Below are positions 9,330 through 17,985 of a stretch of 64,000 bases of DNA, one piece after another. Made by a program: the position numbers and the translations under genes. The notes below the pieces were generated by a model. The model was not told where the DNA came from. It did no database searches and saw nothing but the letters and a program-made list of their open reading frames with translations. The stretch is taken from positions 248,001 to 312,000 of the forward strand of contig NZ_MKVA01000009.1 of the NCBI RefSeq assembly GCF_001899075.1. The letters run 5' to 3'. Each line of letters begins with the position of its first letter. Positions within the stretch are counted from its first letter, which is position 1. Source of the stretch: Devosia sp. 67-54 (GTDB lineage: Bacteria; Pseudomonadota; Alphaproteobacteria; Rhizobiales; Devosiaceae).

Positions 9330-10769
9330 GTGCTCAACGAACTGCATTCCAATTACGTCGATGGGCATTTCGCCGTGCCGAAGGGCGCGGCGCGCATCGA
9401 CGTGCTCAACCCGTCGCGAAACGCGGTGATCTCGGGCATTCCGGACTCGCCCGTCGCGGTGGTGGACGAGGCGGTGGCGGCGGCGACCGCGGCGCAGAAG
9501 AGCTGGGCCCGGCTGGCGCCGATCGAGCGCGCCAGCCTGCTGCGGCAGGTGGCGGCGCGCATCCGCGCCAATACCGACGAGATCGCGCGGGCGATCTCGG
9601 AGGAGCAGGGCAAGATCCTCGGGCTGGCCAAGGTGGAGGCCAATTTCACCGCCGACTACATCGACTACATGGCGGAATGGGCGCGCCGCATCGAGGGCGA
9701 GATCATTCCCTCGGACCGGCGCAACGAGACCATCTTCCTGCACCGCCAGCCGATCGGGGTGGTGGCCGGCATCCTGCCGTGGAACTTCCCGTTCTTCCTC
9801 ATTGCCCGCAAGATGGCGCCGGCGCTGCTGATCGGCAACACCATCGTCATCAAGCCGAGCGAGGAAACGCCCAACAACGCGGCGATGTTCAGCCGGCTGC
9901 TGGCCGAGACCGACATGCCGCGCGGCGTGTTCAACCTGGTGTTCGGGCGCGGGCCGAGCGTGGGCCAGGCGCTGGCCAGCCACCCGGGCGTCGGCATGGT
10001 GAGCTTCACCGGCAGCGTGACCACCGGCTCGGCCATCATGGCGGCGGCGGCGCGCAACATCACCAAGGTCAACCTCGAGCTGGGCGGCAAGGCGCCGGCC
10101 ATCGTGACGGCGGACGCCGACCTCGAGCTCGCCGCCGGCGCGATCAAGGATTCGCGCATCATCAACAGCGGGCAGGTGTGCAACTGCGCCGAGCGCGTCT
10201 ATGTCGACCGCAAGGTGGCCGACGCCTTCATCGCCAAGCTGACGGCGAAGATGAAGGCGTCACGCTTTGGCGACCCGCTCAAGGACGAGACGGTGGACAT
10301 GGGACCGCTGATCAACGCCGCCGCCAGCCAGAAGGTGAAGGCGATGGTGGACAAGGCGGTGGCCGACGGCGCCGAGGTGGTGACCGGGGGCACGCCCAAC
10401 AGCGAAAGTGACGGCTTCTTCTTCGAGCCGACGGTGATCGCCGGGGCGCGGCAGGACATGGAGATCATGCGCAAGGAGATCTTCGGGCCGGTGGTGCCGG
10501 TGGCGGTGTTCGACGACCTGGACCAGGCCATCGACATGGCCAATGACTGCGAGTACGGCCTCACCTCGTCGATCTATACGCGCGACCTCGGGGCGGCGAT
10601 GAAGGCCAGCCGCGAGCTGAAGTTCGGCGAGACCTATGTCAACCGCGAGAATTTCGAGGCGATGCAGGGCTTCCATGCCGGGCAGCGCAAATCGGGCATC
10701 GGCGGGGCCGACGGCAAGCACGGCATCTACGAATACACCACCACCCACACGGTCTACATCGAGACCTGA
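9330..10769 (+). CDS. NAD(P)-dependent aldehyde dehydrogenase (AldA/lactaldehyde dehydrogenase-like)
   Basis: A 479-aa soluble dehydrogenase. The catalytic Cys284 lies in SGQVCNCAERVY and the general base Glu250 in VNLELGGKAP. The nucleotide-binding GSVTTG and PWNFPFFLIARKMAPALL are also typical. NSGQVCNCAERVY resembles the lactaldehyde/glycolaldehyde branch. GTG start 9330 has AGGAGGA 8 bases upstream. As the last gene of the operon it probably oxidises an aldehyde released upstream to an acid. Confidence 0.9.
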   Translation: MLNELHSNYVDGHFAVPKGAARIDVLNPSRNAVISGIPDSPVAVVDEAVAAATAAQKSWARLAPIERASLLRQVAARIRANTDEIARAISEEQGKILGLAKVEANFTADYIDYMAEWARRIEGEIIPSDRRNETIFLHRQPIGVVAGILPWNFPFFLIARKMAPALLIGNTIVIKPSEETPNNAAMFSRLLAETDMPRGVFNLVFGRGPSVGQALASHPGVGMVSFTGSVTTGSAIMAAAARNITKVNLELGGKAPAIVTADADLELAAGAIKDSRIINSGQVCNCAERVYVDRKVADAFIAKLTAKMKASRFGDPLKDETVDMGPLINAAASQKVKAMVDKAVADGAEVVTGGTPNSESDGFFFEPTVIAGARQDMEIMRKEIFGPVVPVAVFDDLDQAIDMANDCEYGLTSSIYTRDLGAAMKASRELKFGETYVNRENFEAMQGFHAGQRKSGIGGADGKHGIYEYTTTHTVYIET

Positions 10770-10786
10770 TCTCGCCGCTTCATCGC

Positions 10787-10811
10787 GGGTCGCCGCACTC
10801 GGCGGCGGCCC
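10787..10811 (+). terminator. GC-rich hairpin, candidate terminator of the first operon
   Basis: GGGTCGCCG and CGGCGGCCC form a 9-bp stem (one G.T pair) around a 7-nt loop, 18 bases after the aldehyde dehydrogenase stop. No T-run follows, so termination may need Rho or may be weak. Confidence 0.35.
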
Positions 10812-11335
10812 GATCTGGCACTAAGAGAGCAGCGTTCCAGTCTCTTCAAACGATCTTGCGGTCGGCGGCGCGGTGGCAACGCTGGTGAAGATGGCACTAC
10901 GAGGGCCGTCTCGACCAGGCCAAGGCTGCTGCGTAGCTCCTTGATGGCAGTGTCCGAGGCGGTGATACGCCAGTAGCTTCATGGCCACACCGGTGCGGCC
11001 CCTGCGTTTCGCCGGCGCAAACCGGTACGGTCGTCGAGGCCGCGTATTCGGCCGGCGCCACCAACTCTGACGGAGCAGCAGGCTTGGCCCTTTCGGTCAC
11101 GGCCACGGCGAACCGCTTCACCGCCGCGATTTCGGCCCTCTACAGTCGCCTCAGCCGGCCACGGCTGGTGACAACACAACGCTCTCAGCAGCAGTCTCCG
11201 GCCGGTCGACGGCGATCGTGTGCATGAGATCTGCCACTATACGACGAACGCAACGGTCGGGGACGCGGGCGAGTGCGCTTAGAATCCTACTGGTCCAACG
11301 CGCAGGCACAAACTCTCCGCCGCAGCGGCATTCGT
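10812..11335. other. gene-free stretch between converging operons
   Basis: About 520 bases without a convincing gene. One + strand frame at about 10978-11180 reads like a low-complexity Ala/Thr-rich remnant but has no start, no Shine-Dalgarno and no recognisable family. It lies where two operons converge, and looks like decayed sequence. Confidence 0.4.
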
Positions 11336-12385
11336 TCACGCTGCGCGCAACAGCATCCCGAAAAGATCACGCGGATCATCGGGATCGGCAACGAGATCCA
11401 GTTGCTCGGCCAGCTCGATCCGCCCGATCTGGTCCCGCACGTAGCGCAGGGCCGCGTAGTCCTCGACGGCAAACCCGACCGAGTCGAACAAGGTGATCTG
11501 GCGCGCATCGGTACGTCCCCGCGCTTCGCCAGCCAGCACTTGCCACAGCTCCGTTACCGGATGGTCAGGCGGCATTTGCTGCAACTCGCCCTCGATCCGC
11601 GTCTGCGGCGCATATTCGACGAAGATGTCGGAGCGCCGCAGGATGTCGGCATGCAGCTCCGTCTTGCCAGGGCAGTCGCCGCCAACGGCGTTGATGTGAA
11701 CGCCGGCGCCGACCATGTTGTCGGTCAGGATGGTGGCGTGGCGCTTGTCGGCGGTGGCCGTGGTGATGATCTCGGCTCCGGCGACCGCCTCCTCCGCCGA
11801 CGCGCAAATCTCGATCGCAAAGCCCAAGCCATCGAGATTGCGCTGGCATTTTTCGCTCGCAGCCCGGTCGATGTCGTAGAGCCGCAGCCGGCCGACGCCG
11901 AGCACGGTTCCGAAGGCGAGCGCCTGGAATTCCGCCTGGGCGCCATTGCCGATCAGCGCCATGGTGCCGGCTCCGGGCGGCGCGAGCAGACGCGCGGCAA
12001 GCGCCGAGCTTGCTGCCGTGCGCAGCGCCGTGAGGATCGTCATCTCACTCAGCAGCAGCGGATAGCCCGTCTCGACATCGGCGAGCACACCGAAGGCCGT
12101 GACAGTCTGCCGGCCGCTGTGCACATTGCCGGGGTGGCCGTTGACGTATTTGAAGCCATAGAGGACGCCATCGCTGGTCGGCATCAGCTCGATGACGCCG
12201 GCATGACTGTGCGACGCGATCCGAGGTGTCTTGTCGAAGCTGCGCCAGCGCCGGAAATCCGCCTCGATGTAGCCGGCGAGCTCCGCCAGCATGCGGCCGA
12301 CTCCAATCGCATGCACGAGCCGTATCATGCGCTCGACACTAACGAACGCCACCTGGCTCAGCGGACCTGGAGATGACGCTGTCAT
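11336..12385 (-). CDS. ornithine cyclodeaminase/mu-crystallin family protein
   Basis: A 349-aa NAD(P)-binding enzyme. The family core is clear: the Rossmann motif ALIGNGAQAEFQ near residue 145, GFKYVNGHPGN, and the conserved TATADK segment. Members convert ornithine to proline or reduce imino acids such as pyrroline carboxylates. It is the last gene of a leftward operon: its ATG overlaps the stop of the formamidase gene by four bases. With formamidase and an aminotransferase remnant nearby, an amino-acid-like nitrogen substrate is likely. Confidence 0.88.
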   Translation of the reverse strand: MTASSPGPLSQVAFVSVERMIRLVHAIGVGRMLAELAGYIEADFRRWRSFDKTPRIASHSHAGVIELMPTSDGVLYGFKYVNGHPGNVHSGRQTVTAFGVLADVETGYPLLLSEMTILTALRTAASSALAARLLAPPGAGTMALIGNGAQAEFQALAFGTVLGVGRLRLYDIDRAASEKCQRNLDGLGFAIEICASAEEAVAGAEIITTATADKRHATILTDNMVGAGVHINAVGGDCPGKTELHADILRRSDIFVEYAPQTRIEGELQQMPPDHPVTELWQVLAGEARGRTDARQITLFDSVGFAVEDYAALRYVRDQIGRIELAEQLDLVADPDDPRDLFGMLLRAA

Positions 12386-13395
12386 GGACGCATCGCCGCC
12401 GCCTGCGGCGCGAACAGCTCCAGATCGGCCCAGCTCATGCGCGCGAGCACGCTGAGCCAGCGCTCGGCGCCGCTGCCGACTGCCTGGTTGACGACGATGC
12501 GCCCGAACAGATTGACGAGTTGCAGCGCCTCTGCTGAGGCGATGCCGATCTCGTCGCGGAGCAGCATCACCAGATCGTGCATGGCCGCGGCGACATTGTC
12601 CTCGAGGCTGGTGCGCGACACGCAGCCGAGGACGCCCAATCCCTCGCCGTCGCTGATGCGGGGCGCCGGCAACGGGCGATCGGGGTGTCGCTCGAGACGG
12701 ATGCGCACGGTCACGTCCGCACTGGTCTCGAGCGCCGTTCCGGTCAGTTCGCCCTCCCCCATCAGCGCATGCACGTCGCCGAGCGACAGCAACCCGCCCA
12801 GCACGTTGACCGGCAGCAGCATCGTCGCGCCCGGCCGCACATGCGGGCAGTCGAGATTGCCGCCGTGACCGGCGCCATAGAGCAGCGAGCTCAGCGCCCG
12901 CCCCGCCGGCGCGGTGCCGATGGTGCCGATCATCGGCTGCGCGCGGCAGATGCGCGTGGTCCCGCCGATGCGCAGATGCACGGACTCGCCCTCGATCTCG
13001 GCGATGGTGAGGACCGGCGCCGCGGCGTCGGCGAAGGCCGCGCCACCGAAACCGGCCGCCCAGTCATGCGCGACATGGGTGACGGCGTAGCGTTCCCGCC
13101 GGCCGAGGGCGATATCGACGATATCGACCGCCAGCCGGTCGCCGGGCTCGGCACCCTCAACGAAGATCGGCGCGTTCACCGGATTGTAGCGCCCGCCGAT
13201 ATAATCCAGAATGTCGTTCTCGTCGCGCAGCGTCGGCGCGCCTGCCCCGAGGCGATTGGAAAAGCAGTCCAGCGTCTCGATGACGATGGTGGCGCCCGGC
13301 TCGACCACCAATGCCGGCTCCGCCGCGGCGTCGAACACATATTGGTGCCGCGCTGCCGGCACATGCGCGGCCCTGGGCGTGAAGAGGCCGTTCAC
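12382..13395 (-). CDS. acetamidase/formamidase family protein
   Basis: A 337-aa FmdA/AmdA family amidohydrolase, which releases ammonia from formamide, acetamide or a related amide. Conserved landmarks are GHGGNLDCPH, LGDVHALMGEGELTGTALE and the proximal RYNPVNAPIFVEGA segment. Start and stop overlap both neighbours (ATGA), so it is translated with the ABC ATPases upstream. It may hydrolyse the imported amide. The true substrate is not determined. Confidence 0.88.
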   Translation of the reverse strand: MNGLFTPRAAHVPAARHQYVFDAAAEPALVVEPGATIVIETLDCFSNRLGAGAPTLRDENDILDYIGGRYNPVNAPIFVEGAEPGDRLAVDIVDIALGRRERYAVTHVAHDWAAGFGGAAFADAAAPVLTIAEIEGESVHLRIGGTTRICRAQPMIGTIGTAPAGRALSSLLYGAGHGGNLDCPHVRPGATMLLPVNVLGGLLSLGDVHALMGEGELTGTALETSADVTVRIRLERHPDRPLPAPRISDGEGLGVLGCVSRTSLEDNVAAAMHDLVMLLRDEIGIASAEALQLVNLFGRIVVNQAVGSGAERWLSVLARMSWADLELFAPQAAAMRP

Positions 13396-14203
13396 GACGC
13401 GGCCTCCTGCACCTTGCCGCGCGCCGCGGCGATCAGCCGCCGCGTGTAATCGTCCCGCGGCGACCGGAACACGGCAGCGGTATCGCCCTCCTCGACGATG
13501 CGGCCGCGATTCATCACATGCGCGCGGTCGGCGAGGTTGTAGGCCGACGGCAGGTCATGCGTGACGATCAAGGTGCTCATGCCACGCTCCGTGCGCAGCC
13601 GGCGGAAGAGCTCGAGAATGCCGGCCCGGATCGAGGGATCGAGCATCGACACCGGCTCGTCGGCAACCAGCAGCTCAGGCTCGAGCACCAGCGCGGCAGC
13701 AATGGCGACACGCTGGCGCTGCCCGCCCGAGAGCGTGTGCGGATGCCGCCCCAGGAACGCGTCCGCCGGCGCGAGGCCGACGAAGCCGAGGGCTTCGACG
13801 ATGCGGGCCTGCCGCTCCGCGCGTGTGCCAAGCCGATGGATAGCGAGCCCTTCCAGCAGAATCTGCTGCACCGTCATGCGCGGATTGAGCGCTTCCGACG
13901 GGTCCTGGAAGATGAGCTGCACGCGCCGCCGCCAGGCTTGGCGCTCGCTGGCGCCGAGCGTGTCCACCGGTCGCCCGCAGAACCGCACGGCTCCGGCACT
14001 TGGAGCCTGCAGGCCCAGAGCTGTGCGCACGATGGTTGTCTTACCCGACCCGGAGGCGCCGATCAGGGCCACGATCTCGCGACGGCCGACGGCAAAGCTC
14101 ACATCATTGACGGCGATCGTCCGCGGTCCGCGTCCGAACAGTCCGCCCCCGATAAAAGCCACGAGACATGATCGAGCTCGAGCAGATTGCGGTCGTCGCT
14201 CAT
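13392..14203 (-). pseudogene. peptide-type ABC transporter ATPase (DppF-like), probable frameshift near its N-terminus
   Basis: From 14162 leftward there is an open ATPase frame with Walker A GASGSGKTT, signature LSGGQRQR and Walker B LLVADEPVSMLD, starting at a GTG without a Shine-Dalgarno. Just upstream, an ATG at 14203 overlaps the stop of the preceding ATPase (ATGA) and begins MSDDRNLLELDHVS, the expected first strand, but in another frame. One base is missing around 14162-14164; restoring it gives LLELDHVSVAFIGGG, a normal N-terminus. Either this is a sequencing error, a real mutation, or translation reinitiates at GTG 14162 with a shortened 256-aa protein. Confidence 0.75.
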
Positions 14204-14988
14204 GGCGCCTCCGTCAGCTCGAAGCGCGGCAAAGCGGTGATCAGGTCGCGAAGATGCACATGTGTCGGCCGCGCCATGAGCTCGCCCACCGCGCCGCAGG
14301 CAACCATTTCCCCTGCCTGCATGACCGCGAGGTCGCCGGTCATGTGGCTGACGAGCTGCAAATCGTGGCTGACCAGAACCAGCGTCAGCCCAAGCTGAGC
14401 GCTGAGCGAGAACAGCAGCTCGACGATCTCGGCCTGCACGATGGGGTCGAGCGCCGTGGTCGGCTCGTCGGCCAGCAGGATTTTCGGCGCGCAGGCGAGC
14501 GCGAGCGCGATGACCGCGCGCTGGCGCATGCCGCCCGAAAGTTGATGCGGATAGGCCGCAGCGACCGAGGTCGGCAGGCGTACCATGGCAAGAAGGTCTT
14601 CGACCCGCCCCCGCGCCGCGACCGGCGTCGAACCGTGAAATCTGAGGACCGCGCCGAGTTGCCGGCCGATCGTACGGACCGGACTGAACGGATTGGACGA
14701 GGCTTGGAACACCATCGCAGCCCGCCGCCAGCGCAAGGCGTTGAACTCCGCCTCAGGCCCCTGCAGCACATCGACCCCGTCAACCACGAGCCGGCCGCTG
14801 ACTTCCGCCGTCGGCGGCAGCAGGCCGAGCATGGCCAGCAGCAACGTTGACTTGCCGCTGCCCGACTCGCCAATGATCGCGAGGTGAGCGCCCGGCTCGA
14901 GCGCCAGGCTCACGTCGCGCACCGCATGCACTTCGCGCGCGCCGGCGCAGATCCACACATTGAGGTGCTCGATCTCGATCATCGGCAT
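14200..14988 (-). CDS. peptide-type ABC transporter ATPase (DppD-like)
   Basis: A 262-aa ATPase with Walker [10 protein letters not shown], signature LSGGMRQR and Walker [12 protein letters not shown]. The start at 14988 (MPMIEIEHLNVW) is preferred over any upstream codon of the same frame, because the first beta strand begins there and the ATG shares a base with the permease stop (TGATG). The frame stays open rightward for another 280 codons only by chance. Its partner permease is broken, so this ATPase may have no transporter to serve. Confidence 0.88.
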   Translation of the reverse strand: MPMIEIEHLNVWICAGAREVHAVRDVSLALEPGAHLAIIGESGSGKSTLLLAMLGLLPPTAEVSGRLVVDGVDVLQGPEAEFNALRWRRAAMVFQASSNPFSPVRTIGRQLGAVLRFHGSTPVAARGRVEDLLAMVRLPTSVAAAYPHQLSGGMRQRAVIALALACAPKILLADEPTTALDPIVQAEIVELLFSLSAQLGLTLVLVSHDLQLVSHMTGDLAVMQAGEMVACGAVGELMARPTHVHLRDLITALPRFELTEAP

Positions 14989-15490
14989 CAGCGCGACCTT
15001 TCCCCACGCAGGCGGAAAGAGCGGATGCGCAGGTCCGTTGCCCTGAGCCGCGGATTCAGCGCCTCCTCGAGACTTTGGGCGAGCCAGTAGCAGGCGGTGA
15101 TGACGAGTCAGATGCAAAGCCCCGGCGGCACGATCATCCACCACGCGCCATTGAGCATGGCGTCGCGCTGGAAAGCGAAGCGGATCATCGTCCCCCAGGA
15201 GAGCAAATCCGTGCCACCCAGCCCGAAAAACTCGAGCGCCGCCTGGGTAAGCACGGCAAGAGCCACCGCCAGCGAGCCGGTCGTGCCGATCAGAGGCAGC
15301 ACCTGGGGCAGAATGTGGCGGAGTAAAATATGCAGGTGCCCGGCTCCGAGCGATCGCGCCCGCTGCACATAGAGCCGCTCGCGCCCGGACTTGACCTGCG
15401 CGCGCACCACGCGGGCCGTCGTTGACCACAGCAGCAGGCCGATGACGAGAATCGTGTGGTCCAGCCCGGGACCGAGAATGGCAGCGGCCG
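14988..15490 (-). pseudogene. ABC transporter permease (DppC-like), C-terminal fragment with internal stop
   Basis: Reading leftward from about 15490, the frame gives ILVIGLLLWSTTARVVRAQ, the EAA-like loop region, LEFFGLGGTDLLSWGTMIR and WWMIVPPGLCI. An in-frame TGA at 15110-15108 follows, then the normal end CYWLAQSLEEALNPRLR to a stop at 14990-14988. The N-terminal half is missing and is replaced by an aminotransferase fragment. One permease copy is thus dead, and no second permease or binding protein remains nearby. Confidence 0.82.
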
Positions 15491-15904
15491 CCCGAGAACG
15501 TTGTTATAGTACCAGACCATCTTGACGTTGGTCTCGTTGGCGTCCGAGCCCGAAAGGCCGAAATAGACCCGCGCCATATGCTGCGGCGCGCGCTCGAGCA
15601 CCATATGCGCCAGCGTGATCGACGCTTCGGTGCCGTGTCCGACATAGGCATGATACTAGGCAAGCTCGCGCGCCTGCTCGGCAATGGCGTCGGCGATTTC
15701 ACGCCGGCCATAGCCGACATTGACGCAATAGAGTCCGGCGAAGGCGTCGAGCAGGCGCCGGCCGTCGCGATCCTCGATATAGACCCCCTCGCCGCCGGTG
15801 ACGATGCGACCTTGCCTTTCGCCGCGCGCATGCTGGCCGAGATGGGTCGAGGGATGGAAGAACGAGTCGCGGTCCCAGCGATCGAGTTGGTCGTTGCTCA
15901 GCAT
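15484..15904 (-). pseudogene. class III aminotransferase, N-terminal fragment with internal stop
   Basis: From ATG 15904 the frame reads like the start of a PLP-dependent class III (omega-amino acid:pyruvate) aminotransferase: MLSNDQLDRWDRDSFFHPST, DAFAGLYCVNVGYGR, then a TAG at about 15658-15656 where the family has Tyr, then HAYVGHGTEASITLAHMV and VYFGLSGSDANETNVK. Homology stops after YNNVLGRP at about 15487, well before the PLP lysine. The join to a permease C-terminus shows a deletion that removed the rest of this gene and the permease start, and perhaps whole genes between them. Confidence 0.85.
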
Positions 15905-16134
15905 GGCGCTTCCTTTGCATCACGTCGCTGACGGCGGGGCCTATGTGACCTCGATGGAGATCCCTGAGCCCCAGCTCGAAGCCTTCGCACCGTATCGGGT
16001 CGCATTGCGCGTCAGCGCTTCGGGCGTGTCGATCCGCTGGCGAAGATAGCCACGCCTTGACAGACGCTGACACCAAACTGAGCACCCGCGGCCGATGAAG
16101 CATCTGCTACGAGGCAGTTTTGGCGACGATTCGT

Positions 16135-16635
16135 CTAAGCCTCCGGCAGGAGCCGCTGCAACGGCAACGGCGTCTGTTTCACCGGAGCGGTCACCACATA
16201 AGTGTAGTAGCGCTTGATGCCGACGTCGCGGCCGAGCAGCGCGTCGATGAGATCCTGGTATTCGGCCAGATGCCGCACCACGATCTTGCACAGATAGTCC
16301 ATGCCACCGCCGATGGCCCAGCATTCGGTGATTTCTGGCATCTTCCCCACTACCTGCTCGAAACGCTGGAAGTCGGCCTTGCGATGGCTGTCGAGCTCAA
16401 TCTCAACGAAGACGATGACCATCGGCCCGAATGTCTTGAGCGAAATCTGCGCGCCATAGCTCTCTATGATTCCGGCGCGTTCCAGCCGCTGCAGACGTTC
16501 CCAGCAGGGCGTCGCCGACAGATTGACCCGCGCCGCCAGGGCCGCCTTGGAAATACGACCCTCGCGCTGCAGGATTTCGAGAATCCTGACGTCGCGCGCA
16601 TCGAGCCTCCGTGCGGCGATGCGGCTCTCGACCAT
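16135..16635 (-). CDS. Lrp/AsnC family transcriptional regulator
   Basis: A 166-aa regulator with an N-terminal winged helix-turn-helix (ILEILQREGRISKAALAARV, then WERLQRLERAGII) and a C-terminal RAM ligand-binding domain. Start ATG 16635 is chosen over the in-frame codon at 16695 because AGGAGG lies 5 bases before it and the HTH then begins at the usual distance. It lies 230 bases upstream of, and on the same strand as, the decayed aminotransferase/ABC operon, so it probably once sensed that operon's amino-acid ligand. Confidence 0.9.
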   Translation of the reverse strand: MVESRIAARRLDARDVRILEILQREGRISKAALAARVNLSATPCWERLQRLERAGIIESYGAQISLKTFGPMVIVFVEIELDSHRKADFQRFEQVVGKMPEITECWAIGGGMDYLCKIVVRHLAEYQDLIDALLGRDVGIKRYYTYVVTAPVKQTPLPLQRLLPEA

Positions 16636-16766
16636 GGATGCCTCCTTCGCATGTCCGTCGCCCGTTGAAGCTGTACAAGAGCAGTTCGAGACCACAAATC
16701 CGTTGCGCCCAGACCTTACGCGTCCGGCGTCCGGAGGTTGTGATCGCGGGGCGTGGGTTTCCAGTG

Positions 16767-17204
16767 CTACTTGCCCAGGATCAGAAAGAGCACGGCTTTG
16801 CCGCCTTTGACAGCGGCAGTCGACAATCTGCGATCAAAGCTCGCCAGACGCCCGCCATTCGCTTTCGCAAGCGCGAGCAGATAGGTGTCGGTGACCTGCG
16901 CCGAAGTGAGAATCTTGCGTGCATCGACGTGCTCGACACCAACCAGGCTCAGATTGTCAGGCCAGAAGCTGTGGCCCGGAAGAGTCCGGAGCTTCTCGAC
17001 GATCGTTGCGACCAGAGCCGGCGACCCCGGAGAGTTGGGGTATTTCGGATTGCCAACAATCCGGATGACGCCACTTTCGGTCAAGGGACAGGTGGACCAT
17101 GACGCCCTGCCCTCTGCTTCGAACCAGCGATGCGCGTCCTCATGCGCGACATGGCCAGGATCAATCAACGCGATCAGGACATTAACGTCCAGCAGAAAGG
17201 TCAC
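16767..17204 (-). CDS. PIN-domain toxin, VapC type
   Basis: A 145-aa PIN-domain ribonuclease. It begins TFLLDVNVLIALID, with the first acidic residue at Asp6, and keeps the later acidic positions in LTESGVIR, VTDTYLLALA and ASFDRRL. PIN toxins cleave RNA, often tRNA. GTG start 17204 overlaps the antitoxin stop (GTGA), the usual toxin-antitoxin coupling. Confidence 0.85.
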   Translation of the reverse strand: MTFLLDVNVLIALIDPGHVAHEDAHRWFEAEGRASWSTCPLTESGVIRIVGNPKYPNSPGSPALVATIVEKLRTLPGHSFWPDNLSLVGVEHVDARKILTSAQVTDTYLLALAKANGGRLASFDRRLSTAAVKGGKAVLFLILGK

Positions 17205-17428
17205 GGCAACTCATCGCGCAACGCATTGACCGTCTCCAGCGTGACTGGGGGCGTGCCCGATCTTGCTTTCAGCAGCGGGATGCCATTGCGTTCGCCGCCG
17301 CCTGCAGGTCGGCGCAGGGAGCGGCGCGCGAGATCGGAAATAACCTCACCCATGCTCCGATCCTGCTGTCGCGCCATCGCCTTGGCCGCTTCGAGCACGT
17401 CGTCATCGATCGCCAGTGTCGTTCTCAT
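17201..17428 (-). CDS. antitoxin, ribbon-helix-helix type (VapB-like)
   Basis: A 75-aa protein. MRTTLAIDDDVLEAAKAMA is the ribbon-helix-helix N-terminus, followed by an Arg-rich middle and a C-terminal tail that probably wraps the toxin. Start ATG 17428 is chosen over the codon at 17461 because the DNA-binding strand begins there. It precedes and overlaps the PIN toxin gene, and such pairs usually repress their own promoter. Confidence 0.82.
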   Translation of the reverse strand: MRTTLAIDDDVLEAAKAMARQQDRSMGEVISDLARRSLRRPAGGGERNGIPLLKARSGTPPVTLETVNALRDELP

Positions 17429-17471
17429 CTCTGATCGTCCTAAGCGCGCATCAGTCATCACGCATCATATA

Positions 17472-17985
17472 ATGCGAAAGCCGAAACTGCTCAAGACCAG
17501 GCAGCGGCTCGGCAAGTGGGTGCTGCGTTCGGACGGGCCGGCGCTGACCAAGGCGGTGCTTGCGGATGCCGGCGTCACGTCCGCCGACGCATTGTCGAGC
17601 TGGCGCCGGGAATGGGGCTCACGGCGCAGCGCATGCTCGAGCACAGGCCACATTCATATGTCGGCGTCGAGCGCGCTGCCGAAGCTGCCGCCTTCATGCG
17701 CCAGCGTTTGCCGCCGAGCCCGAGCCTCGTGTACTGACCGGCACGGCCGAGCAGGCGGGACTTACCGAGGGGACCGCCAGCCTGGTCGTTGCCGAGGCAA
17801 CGCTGACGCTCAACGCGCCGGCGCACAAGCAGGCGATCGCCGCGGAGGCTTTCCGTATCCTCCGGCCTGGCGGGCGCTATGCCATCCACGGGCTCGCCAT
17901 CGTGCCCGACGGCGTCGCCGATGGCGTCAAAATCGAGACGACGCTGTCGCGCTCCATCCATGTCGGCGCTGGTGCAGTCGGGTAA
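17472..17985 (+). pseudogene. class I SAM-dependent methyltransferase, frameshifted remnant
   Basis: Three successive frames make one methyltransferase. The first runs from ATG 17472, the second carries the SAM-binding motif IVELAPGMGLTAQRML and YVGVERAAEAAAFMRQRL, and the third carries VLTGTAEQAGLTEG, LVVAEATLTLNAP and FRILRPGGRYAIHGLA up to SIHVGAG. Changes of frame fall near 17580 and 17725. The C-terminal part expected after IHVGA is missing. The gene is not functional as given. Confidence 0.75.

Noticed and set aside
14200-15831. A single 543-codon - strand gene
   Set aside because: Only the part left of 14988 is an ATPase. The rest is a chance open frame lying over the broken permease and aminotransferase, which read in other frames.
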